Of a DNA stretch of 64,000 bases, positions 8,015 through 20,188 are shown piece after piece (the stretch's first letter is position 1; each line of letters opens with the position of its first letter). Location: assembly GCF_003438495.1 (NCBI RefSeq), contig NZ_QSSH01000001.1:31398-95397 (forward strand). The letters run 5' to 3'. Origin of the DNA: Collinsella sp. TF05-9AC. GTDB taxonomy: Bacteria > Actinomycetota > Coriobacteriia > Coriobacteriales > Coriobacteriaceae. Made by a program: the position numbers and the translations under genes. The notes under the pieces are model-generated. The model had not been told where the DNA came from, ran no database searches, and saw only the letters and a list, made by a program, of their open reading frames with translations.

Positions 8015-9031
8015 CTACAGTGAGTCTCTCTGAACGAGCTGCATGTGCATGACGGTGGTGGTGGGTACGGCGCCATTGATCATATCGAGCGCAATGCCTG
8101 CGGCCATGCGGCCTTCCTCGCGAAGCGGCTGACGAATGGTCGTCAACGCGGGGACGCTGCGAGCTGCGACCTCGTGGTCATCGAAGCCCACGACCGAAAT
8201 GTCTTTGGGTACGCTAATTCCTGCTTCGTTGAATGCGGCGATAACGCCGGTTGCGATACGGTCCGATCCGCATAGCACGCCGTCGGCATGTATTTCGCGC
8301 GCGAGCAACCGCCGCGTGGCTTGGTAGCCGTCTCCGCTGCTCCATCCGGTATAGATGACATTTTCATCCGGAAGGCTTTCGCCCAAAATTGCACGGTAGC
8401 CGCGAAGGCGGTCGATGACGGCGGGGTTATCCTGCGGTCCCAACACGGCGACGATATCTTTGCGCCCGCGTTCCTTCATAGCGAGCGCCGCAAAGCGTCC
8501 GCCCTCTTCGTCGTCGGAGTAGACCGTCGAGAACACGTCGCGATAGGGATGGCCCTCGAGCTGGCCGCATAACACAGTGGGTACGCCCAGCTCGCGCAGC
8601 ACCTCGAGCAGCTCACTGCCCTTGTAGGGCGAGACGTCGATGACGGCGTCAAACGAGCGGCGCTCAAAATGCTCGCGTGCGCGGTTGCGCTCATGCGAGG
8701 AAGATGCCTGCAAGATCACGGGCAAGTAAGACGACTCCGAAAGTTCCTCGGTAATGCCGCTTAAAAACTCACTGTAGGTGGGATCGCTAAACAGCTCGCT
8801 CAAAGGCTCGGTAACCAGTACGGCGATAATTTCCGTGCGTCCGACGGCGAGCGCCCGGCCGCGTGCGTTGGGAACGAAGTTAACCTTTTTCGCCGCTGCG
8901 CGGACGCGCTTTTTAGTTTCCTCGCTAATGCGGGGGGAGTCGTTGAGGGCACGCGATGCCGTGGAGCGCGAAACACCGGCAGCTTCAGCAACCTCGGCAA
9001 GCGTGGGTGCGGTGCGTGCTGGTTGGGTCAT
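8015..9031 (-). CDS. LacI-family repressor, probable regulator of the beta-galactosidase operon
   Basis: This 338-residue protein has an N-terminal LacI helix-turn-helix (TLAEVAEAAGVSRSTASRALNDSP, residues about 9-32), a hinge helix (NARGRALAVGRT) and a periplasmic-binding-protein-like sugar domain. It is divergent from the beta-galactosidase gene at 9408. The 376-bp gap between them holds three copies of a 14-bp palindromic site of the kind LacI proteins bind (centre CCGG), so it very likely controls that operon and itself. The effector sugar cannot be read from the sequence; a galactoside is the natural guess. Confidence 0.9.
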   Translation of the reverse strand: MTQPARTAPTLAEVAEAAGVSRSTASRALNDSPRISEETKKRVRAAAKKVNFVPNARGRALAVGRTEIIAVLVTEPLSELFSDPTYSEFLSGITEELSESSYLPVILQASSSHERNRAREHFERRSFDAVIDVSPYKGSELLEVLRELGVPTVLCGQLEGHPYRDVFSTVYSDDEEGGRFAALAMKERGRKDIVAVLGPQDNPAVIDRLRGYRAILGESLPDENVIYTGWSSGDGYQATRRLLAREIHADGVLCGSDRIATGVIAAFNEAGISVPKDISVVGFDDHEVAARSVPALTTIRQPLREEGRMAAGIALDMINGAVPTTTVMHMQLVQRDSL

Positions 9032-9273
9032 GGCGTCTCCTGTGCAATTGGGTCGGTGGGCTATCGATAAAGGCTAATGCGGATACAGATTACTATAGCG
9101 CGCGTGAACGGCGTCCATGGTATCCGGTGGCCGGTGTCGTTTTGCAATCAAACTGCGACTGAGCACGGCATGTATGGGCGAGACATAGGCAGGCGCGACA
9201 GTTGCCTGTGAGTTCAAGAACGATGCCCCGTGCTGTGCACCTAAGCTTAGGGTGACATAAGTAGCGTGGTTGT

Positions 9274-9287
9274 ACAACCGGTTGCAC
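9274..9287. promoter_or_regulatory. LacI-type operator 1 (ACAACCGGTTGCAC)
   Basis: First of three identical 14-bp sites with the palindromic core CAACCGGTTG in the divergent lacI/lacZ intergenic region. It is the copy furthest from the beta-galactosidase start. Confidence 0.8.
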
Positions 9288-9318
9288 CGTTAATCCGACA
9301 AAATCGACCGTTCGGCGG

Positions 9319-9332
9319 ACAACCGGTTGCAC
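9319..9332. promoter_or_regulatory. LacI-type operator 2 (ACAACCGGTTGCAC)
   Basis: Second identical copy, 45 nt after the first and 42 nt before the third. These spacings are close to four helical turns and would place bound repressors on nearly the same face of the DNA. Confidence 0.8.
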
Positions 9333-9360
9333 AGATTTTTGTACCGCCCGTAAGATAAGG

Positions 9361-9374
9361 ACAACCGGTTGCAC
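9361..9374. promoter_or_regulatory. LacI-type operator 3 (ACAACCGGTTGCAC)
   Basis: Third identical copy, ending 33 nt before the beta-galactosidase ATG. A repressor here would block transcription start or early elongation. Confidence 0.8.
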
Positions 9375-9392
9375 AAAGAAGCACTACGATGA

Positions 9393-12416
<3,024 letters not shown>

Positions 12417-12419
12417 GTC

Positions 12420-12875
12420 ATGCATATCTTTAACTCGCGTGCCGATTTCGACGCCCAGATGAAGTCCGTCAAGAAGTGGATGCGTACCGGTCAGGCACTC
12501 GACGGCGTTTCTGAACTGCAGCACGATGTGGCGTACTCTATCGGCGACTCGCTGGTGTATTGGTGGGTGAACGCCCACGAGGCGGCTACTGCCGATCTGG
12601 TCGGTCACCGTCGCTACCATGCCGTGCTCGCCCCGCTCGACGGCAATCTGACCGTTGAGGTGGCTTCCAAGGCCGATCTTACCTGTACGCGCGCCTACAG
12701 CGATATCGATGATCGCGAGCGCTTTGAGGGTACGGGGGAGACCGTGACGATTCCCACCGGCGGCGTTGCCGTCGTCGAAATTGACGAGGCCTACCGTGTC
12801 GTGGCCGATGCCGCGGATCCCCGCGTCGTGGTACTGCACGTGACAGTCGAAGGTTATTCCTTCCCCAACAAGTAG
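12420..12875 (+). CDS. ebgC: Beta-galactosidase small subunit, EbgC-like (YhcH/YjgK/YiaL family)
   Basis: This 151-residue cupin-fold protein (DUF386) resembles EbgC, the small subunit needed for full activity of the Ebg enzyme. Family features are the WWVNAHEA and HRRYHAVL segments and the late GGVAVVEIDEAYR stretch. It lies 3 nt after the large-subunit gene with AAGGAGG overlapping the end of that gene, so the two are translationally linked. An imperfect hairpin at about 12907-12955 may end the transcript. Confidence 0.85.
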   Translation: MHIFNSRADFDAQMKSVKKWMRTGQALDGVSELQHDVAYSIGDSLVYWWVNAHEAATADLVGHRRYHAVLAPLDGNLTVEVASKADLTCTRAYSDIDDRERFEGTGETVTIPTGGVAVVEIDEAYRVVADAADPRVVVLHVTVEGYSFPNK

Positions 12876-12906
12876 TATTCGTCCGCCTGGACGTTTGCTT
12901 CGCGCC

Positions 12907-12955
12907 GTTAAGGGGGATGGCTTTGTTGACTCCCTTTTCCCCATTCCCCTTAGCA
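12907..12955 (+). terminator. Imperfect hairpin after ebgC
   Basis: TTAAGGGGGATGG pairs imperfectly with CCATTCCCCTTAG across a pyrimidine-rich loop. It lacks a clear T run, so it may be a weak terminator or an RNA-stabilising stem between ebgC and the permease gene. Confidence 0.35.
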
Positions 12956-13016
12956 GGTGCGCCGTCCGTGTTTGCACTTGCAGCTCGGACGGTTTTAGAT
13001 GACATTTAACAGATGA

Positions 13017-14492
<1,476 letters not shown>

Positions 14493-14539
14493 CGGCTAGG
14501 ATTAATCTACGGCTGTGGAATAAATCGATTCCCTTTCCT

Positions 14540-14571
14540 AAGGAGGGGCCTTACGAGGCCCCTCCTTTTGT
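14540..14571 (+). terminator. Rho-independent terminator of the permease gene
   Basis: AAGGAGGGGCC / GGCCCCTCCTT stem with a short loop (TTACGA) and a following T-rich tract, 48 nt after the stop codon. Confidence 0.9.
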
Positions 14572-14592
14572 GTTTTGGGGCATGGTTTTGGC

Positions 14593-14820
14593 CCCCGTGG
14601 TCAAAAAATGCCAAATATGAGTACTGTTGCAAAAGAAGTGCCATATTTTTCGGCCTGCTCTGAGCGAAAATGGGCTCAAAATCGATTTATCTAACTCCCT
14701 TTAAAGGGCGTTTGACGGCTTTCAACCTCTTCGAATCGCTCAAGCTAGGCAATTTGCTCTCGATTTTGCTGCTACTAAATTTGTGACAGTACTCATATTT
14801 GCCACTTTTTGACCACGGGG
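14593..14820. repeat. MITE-like element with ~34-bp imperfect terminal inverted repeats
   Basis: The left end (14593-14626, beginning CCCCGTGGTCAAAAAATG) is an imperfect reverse complement of the right end (14787-14820, ending CACTTTTTGACCACGGGG); both contain ATATGAGTACTGT or its complement. The 228-bp unit is more AT-rich than its surroundings, carries no gene, and fills most of the 421-bp gap between the permease and HPr genes. Either a non-autonomous transposable element or a long hairpin RNA would fit. Confidence 0.7.
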
Positions 14821-14913
14821 TATCCGGAGGGGCCCTCGATAAGCATCTAACGCTACAATAACTACCACGTGGCTGGGTTTGCCGGCCGAATGTGTGATGT
14901 CGTGGGAGGGGAC

Positions 14914-15162
14914 ATGGTCGAGTTTACAAAGACGATTAAAGATCCGTTGGGACTACACGCCCGCCCGGTTGCGCTGCTCTATGACATCATTGCCAAGCAC
15001 CGTAGCGACGTGTCGGTCAGCATCGGCGACCGCCATACCGACGGTCGCGATGTCATGGGCCTCATGGCTCTCTACGGCGAGTGCGGCGAGGACATCATCT
15101 TTCGCGTTTCGGGCGTAGACGAGGCTTCCTGCGTTACGTCGATCAGAAACCTCTCGCTCTAA
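14914..15162 (+). CDS. HPr-like phosphocarrier protein with Asp at the regulatory Ser46 position
   Basis: This 82-residue protein matches HPr of the sugar phosphotransferase system. The phosphorylated histidine is present as H15 in GLHARP. In Gram-positive HPr, Ser46 is phosphorylated by HPr kinase; here residue 46 is Asp (GRDVMGLMAL), which cannot be phosphorylated in the same way and may mimic the phosphorylated state. The start at 14914 follows GGGAGGGG; the frame extends upstream but without HPr homology. It is monocistronic with its own terminator. It may be a second HPr or a Crh-type paralogue rather than the general PTS carrier. Confidence 0.85.
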   Translation: MVEFTKTIKDPLGLHARPVALLYDIIAKHRSDVSVSIGDRHTDGRDVMGLMALYGECGEDIIFRVSGVDEASCVTSIRNLSL

Positions 15163-15169
15163 GCATGAC

Positions 15170-15209
15170 AAGGCGCGGCAAAGGACAGCTCTTTGCCGCG
15201 CCTTTTTGT
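15170..15209 (+). terminator. Rho-independent terminator of the HPr gene
   Basis: AAGGCGCGGCAAAGG and CTTTGCCGCGCCTT flank a short loop and are followed by a T run, 8 nt after the stop codon. Confidence 0.9.
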
Positions 15210-15258
15210 TTCGTATAGGAAACTTTTTCGAAATCTGAATGGGGACCCTTTCCAAAAA

Positions 15259-15304
15259 GTTAACCACGTGTTAGTTTACTAAAGCAAACATAGGCGTGGT
15301 TAAC
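15259..15304. promoter_or_regulatory. 10-bp inverted repeat upstream of feoA, candidate iron-regulatory region
   Basis: GTTAACCACG and CGTGGTTAAC (15259-15268 and 15295-15304) are perfect reverse complements. Between them is a second small palindrome with TTAGT and ACTAA. The block ends 46 nt before the first feoA. The inner element loosely resembles the TTAG...CTAA pattern of DtxR/IdeR-type sites. Regulation by such a protein is a guess. Confidence 0.45.
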
Positions 15305-15350
15305 TTTTACCGCGTCGATGTTGAGGACGAACTGACGTTAGGAGCCACTC

Positions 15351-15593
15351 ATGTCTTGCGGACCGCAGATGCCGGCAATGCCGCTTTCGATGGTAAAAGC
15401 GGGCGAAACCGTGCGCGTGTCTCGTGTAAAGGGCAATGAGGATATGAAGCACCACCTCAAGGACCTCGGCTTTGTCGAGGGCAGCGAAATTCACGTGGTG
15501 AGCTCGAGTGGCGCCAATATCATCGTCACGGTGCTGGGCGCACGCTTTGGTATCGATTCCAAGGTTGCCATGCACATCATGACCGTCGGTTAG
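15351..15593 (+). CDS. feoA: FeoA-domain ferrous iron transport protein (first copy)
   Basis: This 80-residue protein has a single SH3-like FeoA domain (GETVRVSRVKGNEDMKHHL, then LGFVEGSEIHVV). FeoA is a small cytoplasmic partner thought to modulate the FeoB pore. The first 12 residues (MSCGPQMPAMPL) extend beyond the usual FeoA start. A second feoA follows after 39 nt and feoB after that. Confidence 0.88.
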   Translation: MSCGPQMPAMPLSMVKAGETVRVSRVKGNEDMKHHLKDLGFVEGSEIHVVSSSGANIIVTVLGARFGIDSKVAMHIMTVG

Positions 15594-15632
15594 TCCGCAG
15601 CATTTCATAAAAACCGAAAGGGGGACAAGAGG

Positions 15633-15854
15633 ATGAAGACGTTGGGTGACGTTAAGGTGGGCGAGAGCTCCACCATCGTCAAGCTTCACGGTGAGGGTGC
15701 GCTTCGCCGCCACCTTATGGACTTGGGGCTCATCAAGGGCACTTCGTTCAAGGTCGTGAAGGTCGCGCCGCTCGGTGATCCGGTCGAGATCAACGTGCGC
15801 GGCTACGAGCTTTCCATCCGCAAGGAGGAGGCGGCCGTCGTCGAGGTCCAGTAA
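15633..15854 (+). CDS. feoA: FeoA-domain ferrous iron transport protein (second copy)
   Basis: This 73-residue single FeoA domain (GESSTIVKLHGEGALRRHLMDLGLIKG) is diverged from the copy immediately upstream, so this is an old duplication rather than a recent one. AAAGGGGG precedes the ATG. Tandem feoA-feoA-feoB sets are known in several anaerobes. The 123-nt gap to feoB contains a palindrome, so feoB may also have its own promoter. Confidence 0.88.
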   Translation: MKTLGDVKVGESSTIVKLHGEGALRRHLMDLGLIKGTSFKVVKVAPLGDPVEINVRGYELSIRKEEAAVVEVQ

Positions 15855-15882
15855 GGGCTTGCGACGTATATTTCTGCAGATA

Positions 15883-15902
15883 AAGTTAGGTTTTTCTAAC
15901 TT
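15883..15902. promoter_or_regulatory. Palindrome between feoA2 and feoB resembling a DtxR-type iron box
   Basis: AAGTTAG and CTAACTT are perfect reverse complements separated by 6 nt (GTTTTT). The TTAG...CTAA layout and the 20-bp size resemble DtxR/IdeR/MntR operators. It lies 76 nt before feoB. The identity of the regulator is inferred only from this resemblance. Confidence 0.5.
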
Positions 15903-15977
15903 AATGCAGCATCTTTGAAGCACATTATCCAGCCTGCGCGGAGAAAGCAGCGCAGGCACACAAGGAAGAAGGATTGA

Positions 15978-18305
15978 ATGGCGGATTCTCAGATCCATGT
16001 CGCGCTGGCGGGTAACCCCAACTGCGGCAAGACCACGCTTTTCAACCTGATCACCGGCGCCAACGGCTACGTTGGCAACTGGCCCGGCGTCACGGTTGAG
16101 AAAAAGGAGGCCAAGCTCCTAAGCGACAAGAACGTTACCATCACGGACCTCCCTGGCATCTACTCGCTTTCCCCCTACAGCCCCGAGGAGCAATGCTCGC
16201 GCGATTACCTCATGAGCGGCGAGCCCGATGTTGTCGTCCAAGTTGTCGATGCCACCAACCTCGAGCGCAACCTGTACCTGGCGCTTCAGGTCATCGAGAC
16301 CGGCCTGCCCGTGGTCGTTGCCCTCAACATGGCCGACTTGGTCGAGAAGAACGGCGACAAGATCGACACCGACAAGCTTTCCAAGAAGCTCGGCTGCCCG
16401 GTTATGATGATCTCCGCTCTTAAGAACAAGGGCATCACGGAGCTCTTCGAGCAGGTTAAGAAGTCCGCTGCTTCCAAGGGCCAGGTGCCGGAGCACAAGT
16501 TCGACTCCTCCATCGAGGACGTTCTGGACCACATCGAGAACAACCTGCCGGCAAGCGTCCCCGCCAACAAGCGCCGCTACTATGCCGTCAAGCTGTTCGA
16601 GCGCGATGCGGACGCCTGCAAGCTCATCAACCTCACCAAGGAGAAGGCCGCTCGCGTCGAAGAGCTGGTCGCTCAGTGCGAGCAGGACTGCGACGATGAC
16701 GCCGAGTCCATCATCACCGGCGAGCGCTACGGCGTCATTGCCCACATCATCGACGAGTGCCTCACCAAGGCTCCTGCCAAGATGAGCACCTCCGAGAAGA
16801 TCGACCGTGTGGTTACCAACCGTATCCTGGGCCTGCCGATCTTTGTGGTCATCATGTTCTGCGTGTACTACATCGCCGTTTCCACCTTGGGTGGCACGGT
16901 GACGGACTTCACCAACGACCAGCTCTTCGGCACCGACGGCTGGTACGTGCTCGGTCAGGGCCGCGACGCCTATGACGCGGCTGTCGAGGCTGCGGGCGAC
17001 AATGCCGACTCGGTCGATCCGGCGCAGTACGGCCCCTATGTCCCGGGTATTACCACTATGGTGCACGATGCCCTCGTGGCGGGCGGCACCGAGGACGGTG
17101 GCCTGGTCGACTCGCTCGTCTGTGACGGTATCGTCGGCGGCCTGGGTGCCATCTTTGGCTTTGTGCCGCAGATGTTCCTGCTGTTCGTCATGCTGTCCTT
17201 CCTGGAGGACTGCGGCTATATGGCCCGCGTCGCCTTCATCATGGACCGCGTGTTCCGCCGCTTTGGCCTGTCCGGTAAGTCCTTCATCCCCATGCTCGTG
17301 TCCTCGGGCTGCGGCGTCCCTGGCGTCATGGCCACCAAGACCATCGAGAACGAGAAGGACCGCCGCATGACGGTCATGACCACCACGTTCATCCCCTGTG
17401 GCGCTAAGCTGCCGATCATCGCCCTGCTCATGGGCTCCATCATCGGCGATTCTTCCACTACCGCCGCGTGGATCAGCCCGCTCTTCTACTTCCTGGGTGT
17501 CTTTGCCGTCATCGGCTCGGGTCTGATGCTCAAGAAGACCAAGCTCTTCGCCGGTCGCCCGACGCCGTTCGTTATGGAGCTTCCCGCTTACCACTTCCCG
17601 GCGATTCGCTCTTGGGCGCTGCACGTGTGGGAGCGCTGCTGGGCCTTTATCAAGAAGGCCGGCACGGTCATCTTCGCGTCCACCGTCGTCGTTTGGTTCC
17701 TCTCCAACTTTGGTAGCTACAACGGTTCCTTTGGCTTCCTGCCTGCGATGGACGGCATCCCCGAGGAGTTCATGGACTACTCCGTGCTTGCCATGCTCGG
17801 CAACCTGATCGCCTGGATCTTCGCCCCGCTCGGCTTTAGCACCTGGCAGGCAACAGCACTGTCCGTCTCGGGTCTTGTCGCCAAGGAGAACGTCGTCGCC
17901 ACCGCCGGCTCGCTGCTGTCCGTTGCCGATGCCGCCGAGACCGATCCGAGCCTATGGACCGCGTTCGCCGGCATGTTCCCGACCATGGGCGCTTGCGTTG
18001 CCTTTGGCGCTTTCAACCTGCTGTGCGCTCCGTGCTTTGCCGCTATGGGTACCATCCGCAACCAGATGGACTCCGGCAAGTGGACCGCGATTGCCCTCGG
18101 CTACGAGTGCGCCTTTGCTTGGGTGATCGGCCTGTTCATCAACCAGTTCTACAACCTGCTTGTTCTGGGCCAGTTTGGCATCTGGACGGTTGTGGCTATC
18201 GTGCTGCTGGTTGCGATGCTCTTCCAGATCTTCCGCCCCATGCCCAAGTATGCTTGGACGGACGAGGACGAGACCAATACTGCTTCCGCCGCAGTTTCCG
18301 CTTAA
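15978..18305 (+). CDS. feoB: Ferrous iron transporter FeoB
   Basis: This 775-residue protein carries an N-terminal G domain (P-loop GNPNCGKT at residues 12-19, G3 DLPG, G4 NMAD), a helical spacer domain, and a C-terminal membrane part with two Gate motifs. It would import Fe2+ across the cytoplasmic membrane in anaerobic habitats. A segment of about 75 residues between the first and second membrane helices (about 310-385) is longer than in E. coli FeoB. It is third in the feoA-feoA-feoB run and ends at a strong terminator. Confidence 0.95.
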   Translation: MADSQIHVALAGNPNCGKTTLFNLITGANGYVGNWPGVTVEKKEAKLLSDKNVTITDLPGIYSLSPYSPEEQCSRDYLMSGEPDVVVQVVDATNLERNLYLALQVIETGLPVVVALNMADLVEKNGDKIDTDKLSKKLGCPVMMISALKNKGITELFEQVKKSAASKGQVPEHKFDSSIEDVLDHIENNLPASVPANKRRYYAVKLFERDADACKLINLTKEKAARVEELVAQCEQDCDDDAESIITGERYGVIAHIIDECLTKAPAKMSTSEKIDRVVTNRILGLPIFVVIMFCVYYIAVSTLGGTVTDFTNDQLFGTDGWYVLGQGRDAYDAAVEAAGDNADSVDPAQYGPYVPGITTMVHDALVAGGTEDGGLVDSLVCDGIVGGLGAIFGFVPQMFLLFVMLSFLEDCGYMARVAFIMDRVFRRFGLSGKSFIPMLVSSGCGVPGVMATKTIENEKDRRMTVMTTTFIPCGAKLPIIALLMGSIIGDSSTTAAWISPLFYFLGVFAVIGSGLMLKKTKLFAGRPTPFVMELPAYHFPAIRSWALHVWERCWAFIKKAGTVIFASTVVVWFLSNFGSYNGSFGFLPAMDGIPEEFMDYSVLAMLGNLIAWIFAPLGFSTWQATALSVSGLVAKENVVATAGSLLSVADAAETDPSLWTAFAGMFPTMGACVAFGAFNLLCAPCFAAMGTIRNQMDSGKWTAIALGYECAFAWVIGLFINQFYNLLVLGQFGIWTVVAIVLLVAMLFQIFRPMPKYAWTDEDETNTASAAVSA

Positions 18306-18332
18306 GTCCGAATAAGGATTAGCCCCTTTTCA

Positions 18333-18367
18333 CGAGCCCGGGTGTCCCAGCGACACTCGGGCTTTTT
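18333..18367 (+). terminator. Rho-independent terminator of feoB
   Basis: GAGCCCGGGTGTC / GACACTCGGGCTT stem, loop CCAGC, five T at the end, 27 nt after the feoB stop. Confidence 0.9.
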
Positions 18368-18480
18368 GGTGGGGGAGATGTGACGTTTCCGCAGATAAAA
18401 CCGAGCAAAATAAACCTGTTCCTTTTTGCTAGGTGGAGAATGGGGTAAAGTAAGTGATGGCTAACTAGAGGAGGCTTGCT

Positions 18481-18681
18481 ATGGCACCTATCGATATTGT
18501 TGTACTGGCTGTTGTCGGTATTGCGTTTATCGCCGTGTGCGTGCGCATCTACCGTAAGGGCACCTGCGCCGACTGCGCTCAGGGTGGCGTTTGCACGGGG
18601 CATTGCTCCAACAAAAAGACGTGCGCCGCACTTAAGGGCGTGGACAAAATCGCCGAAGACTTGGGCCGCGGTATCAAATAA
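18481..18681 (+). CDS. FeoB-associated Cys-rich membrane protein
   Basis: This 66-residue protein has one N-terminal membrane helix (VVLAVVGIAFIAVCV) and five further cysteines in a CxxC...C...C...C pattern (TCADCAQGGVCTGHCSNKKTC). This matches the small FeoB-associated family (PF12669) found next to feoB in many Gram-positive bacteria. Its function is unknown; metal handling is assumed from the cysteines and the context. AGAGGAGG precedes the ATG. A terminator separates it from feoB, so it has its own promoter or depends on read-through. Confidence 0.85.
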   Translation: MAPIDIVVLAVVGIAFIAVCVRIYRKGTCADCAQGGVCTGHCSNKKTCAALKGVDKIAEDLGRGIK

Positions 18682-18698
18682 GGCCTGACATCCAAACA

Positions 18699-18722
18699 CC
18701 CCGCGAGCATCCGCTCGCGGGG
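18699..18722 (+). terminator. GC-rich hairpin after the FeoB-associated gene
   Basis: CCCCGCGAGC / GCTCGCGGGG with a 4-nt loop, 18 nt after the stop codon, followed by a weak T tract (ACTTTG). Confidence 0.65.
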
Positions 18723-18824
18723 CACTTTGCGCATTTGGGCGCGAGCGCGGCGAGTTGAAGAGTATTTTTGGGGTATCGTTACCTGTACTGTTAATTGGCA
18801 ACTTATCTATAACGGAGTAATCCC

Positions 18825-19904
18825 ATGAGCGCTCGTGTAACCATGAAGGACATAGCCGCCGAGCTTGGCGTTTCCATCAATACTGTGCACAAGGCCCTGA
18901 CGGGAAAGGCCGGCGTGAGCGAATCCGTGCGCGCCAAGGTGAACGCCAAGGCCGAGGCCATGGGCTATCACCGCAACACAAGTGCCTCAAGCCTGCGCCG
19001 CAAGGACATCAATCTGGTGTTTTGCCTGCCCCGCGCATCGCGCGAGGGAGCGTACTTTTTCCGTTACCTGTGGGAAGGCTGCAATCGCTTTGAACAGGAG
19101 GTCATCGACCAGGGCATTACGGTTGAGCGTGTTGAATTTGGCGTGGGCGGCTACGCCGATGCGCTCGAGCAGATTGATGAGCGCCTGCAGGTAGGCGAGA
19201 AGATTGATGGCCTGCTTGCCTATGTTCCGGGCAATGACCGCGCGACCGAGCTCCTGAGACAGATTGCCGAGGCAGGCGTGACAATCGAGCTCGTCGACGG
19301 CGACCGCCCGCACCTCGATCGCTTGGGTGCGAGCTTGGCCGACTATTCGACGGCAGGCAGCCTTATGGCTGAGCAGGCGGCAAATCTGGCCCACGCTTCT
19401 GGGGCTGACGCCCGCGTGCTCCTGTTGGCGGGCGACCCCTATACCGATTCACACTATCTGACCGCTCGCGCCTTCCACAATTACCTTCGCGAGCACAATG
19501 TTCCCTGGCAGGTCGAGGATCTGACCGGTGCTCATGCCCAGGTCAAGCAGCTCGAGCACGAGCTCAACCAGCGTCTAAGGTCATCGGAAGCCCCCGAGTT
19601 GATCTGCAGCGTGTTCGCCGTGGGCTCTGAGCTGATTGCCGATGCGCTTGTCTCGGCTAACAAGGCCGGCGAAGTAATGGTGATTGGCAACGACCTGTTC
19701 CCAGAAAGTGCGCTGGCTTTGCGTCGGGGCATCTTTACCAACATCGTCTACAAGGACCCGGTGAGTTTGGCATACCGTGGCGCCAAGACCTTAGGCGATT
19801 ACCTGCTGTGGGGAAAGACACCGGCGGAGCCTGTGCAAAAGGGGGCTGTTGAGATGGTGTTTGCCAGCAACGTCGATCGTTACTGCGAGCTCGCCGGAAT
19901 CTAA
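18825..19904 (+). CDS. LacI-family regulator, likely of the hexuronate (uxa) genes
   Basis: This 359-residue protein has a LacI helix-turn-helix at the N-terminus (TMKDIAAELGVSINTVHKALTGK) and a PBP1-type ligand domain. It lies just upstream of uxaC on the same strand with a terminator between. Two palindromes AGGTGAACGTTCACC precede uxaC and are the obvious operators. Its position suggests that it senses a hexuronate or a pathway intermediate. Other targets cannot be excluded. Confidence 0.88.
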   Translation: MSARVTMKDIAAELGVSINTVHKALTGKAGVSESVRAKVNAKAEAMGYHRNTSASSLRRKDINLVFCLPRASREGAYFFRYLWEGCNRFEQEVIDQGITVERVEFGVGGYADALEQIDERLQVGEKIDGLLAYVPGNDRATELLRQIAEAGVTIELVDGDRPHLDRLGASLADYSTAGSLMAEQAANLAHASGADARVLLLAGDPYTDSHYLTARAFHNYLREHNVPWQVEDLTGAHAQVKQLEHELNQRLRSSEAPELICSVFAVGSELIADALVSANKAGEVMVIGNDLFPESALALRRGIFTNIVYKDPVSLAYRGAKTLGDYLLWGKTPAEPVQKGAVEMVFASNVDRYCELAGI

Positions 19905-19965
19905 TGTGTTTAGGGAGTTCCCTACTTGCCGCGTATTTTTTGGCAGGGGATCGAAAAATTGTTTC

Positions 19966-20006
19966 GAAGGTCGCTGATGGCGAATCTGCCGTCAGCGACC
20001 TTTCTT
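19966..20006 (+). terminator. Rho-independent terminator of the uxa-linked lacI gene
   Basis: AAGGTCGCTGA pairs with TCAGCGACCTT across an 18-nt loop and is followed by TCTTT, 62 nt after the stop. Confidence 0.85.
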
Positions 20007-20082
20007 TGTGCCGCTTCAACGCAGGATCCATGGCTCGGCAACCGTTAAGCGGTCAAAACCTACCGTTTACCCCGTGGTAGTT

Positions 20083-20098
20083 AGGTGAACGTTCACCT
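20083..20098. promoter_or_regulatory. LacI-type operator A upstream of uxaC
   Basis: AGGTGAACGTTCACCT is a perfect 16-bp palindrome with the central CG pair typical of LacI-family sites. It recurs 38 nt downstream. Confidence 0.82.
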
Positions 20099-20120
20099 TT
20101 TGAGTCGTAATGGATTAGTA

Positions 20121-20136
20121 TGGTGAACGTTCACCT
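20121..20136. promoter_or_regulatory. LacI-type operator B upstream of uxaC
   Basis: TGGTGAACGTTCACCT, identical to operator A in its inner 14 bp. It ends 52 nt before the uxaC ATG. Paired operators about 38 nt apart suggest cooperative repressor binding around the promoter. Confidence 0.82.
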
Positions 20137-20188
20137 AGAGGATGACGAGCGTATTGTGCGCCCGCTCCGCAAACAAAGGGGTTGTTTG

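Noticed and set aside
16119..17624. 501-codon minus-strand open frame within feoB
   Set aside because: Mirror frame of FeoB; no ribosome site and no recognisable domains.
20120..20188. Upstream extension of uxaC starting at 20120
   Set aside because: It would translate through operator B and lacks a ribosome site; ATG 20189 has AAAGGGG and the usual UxaC N-terminus.
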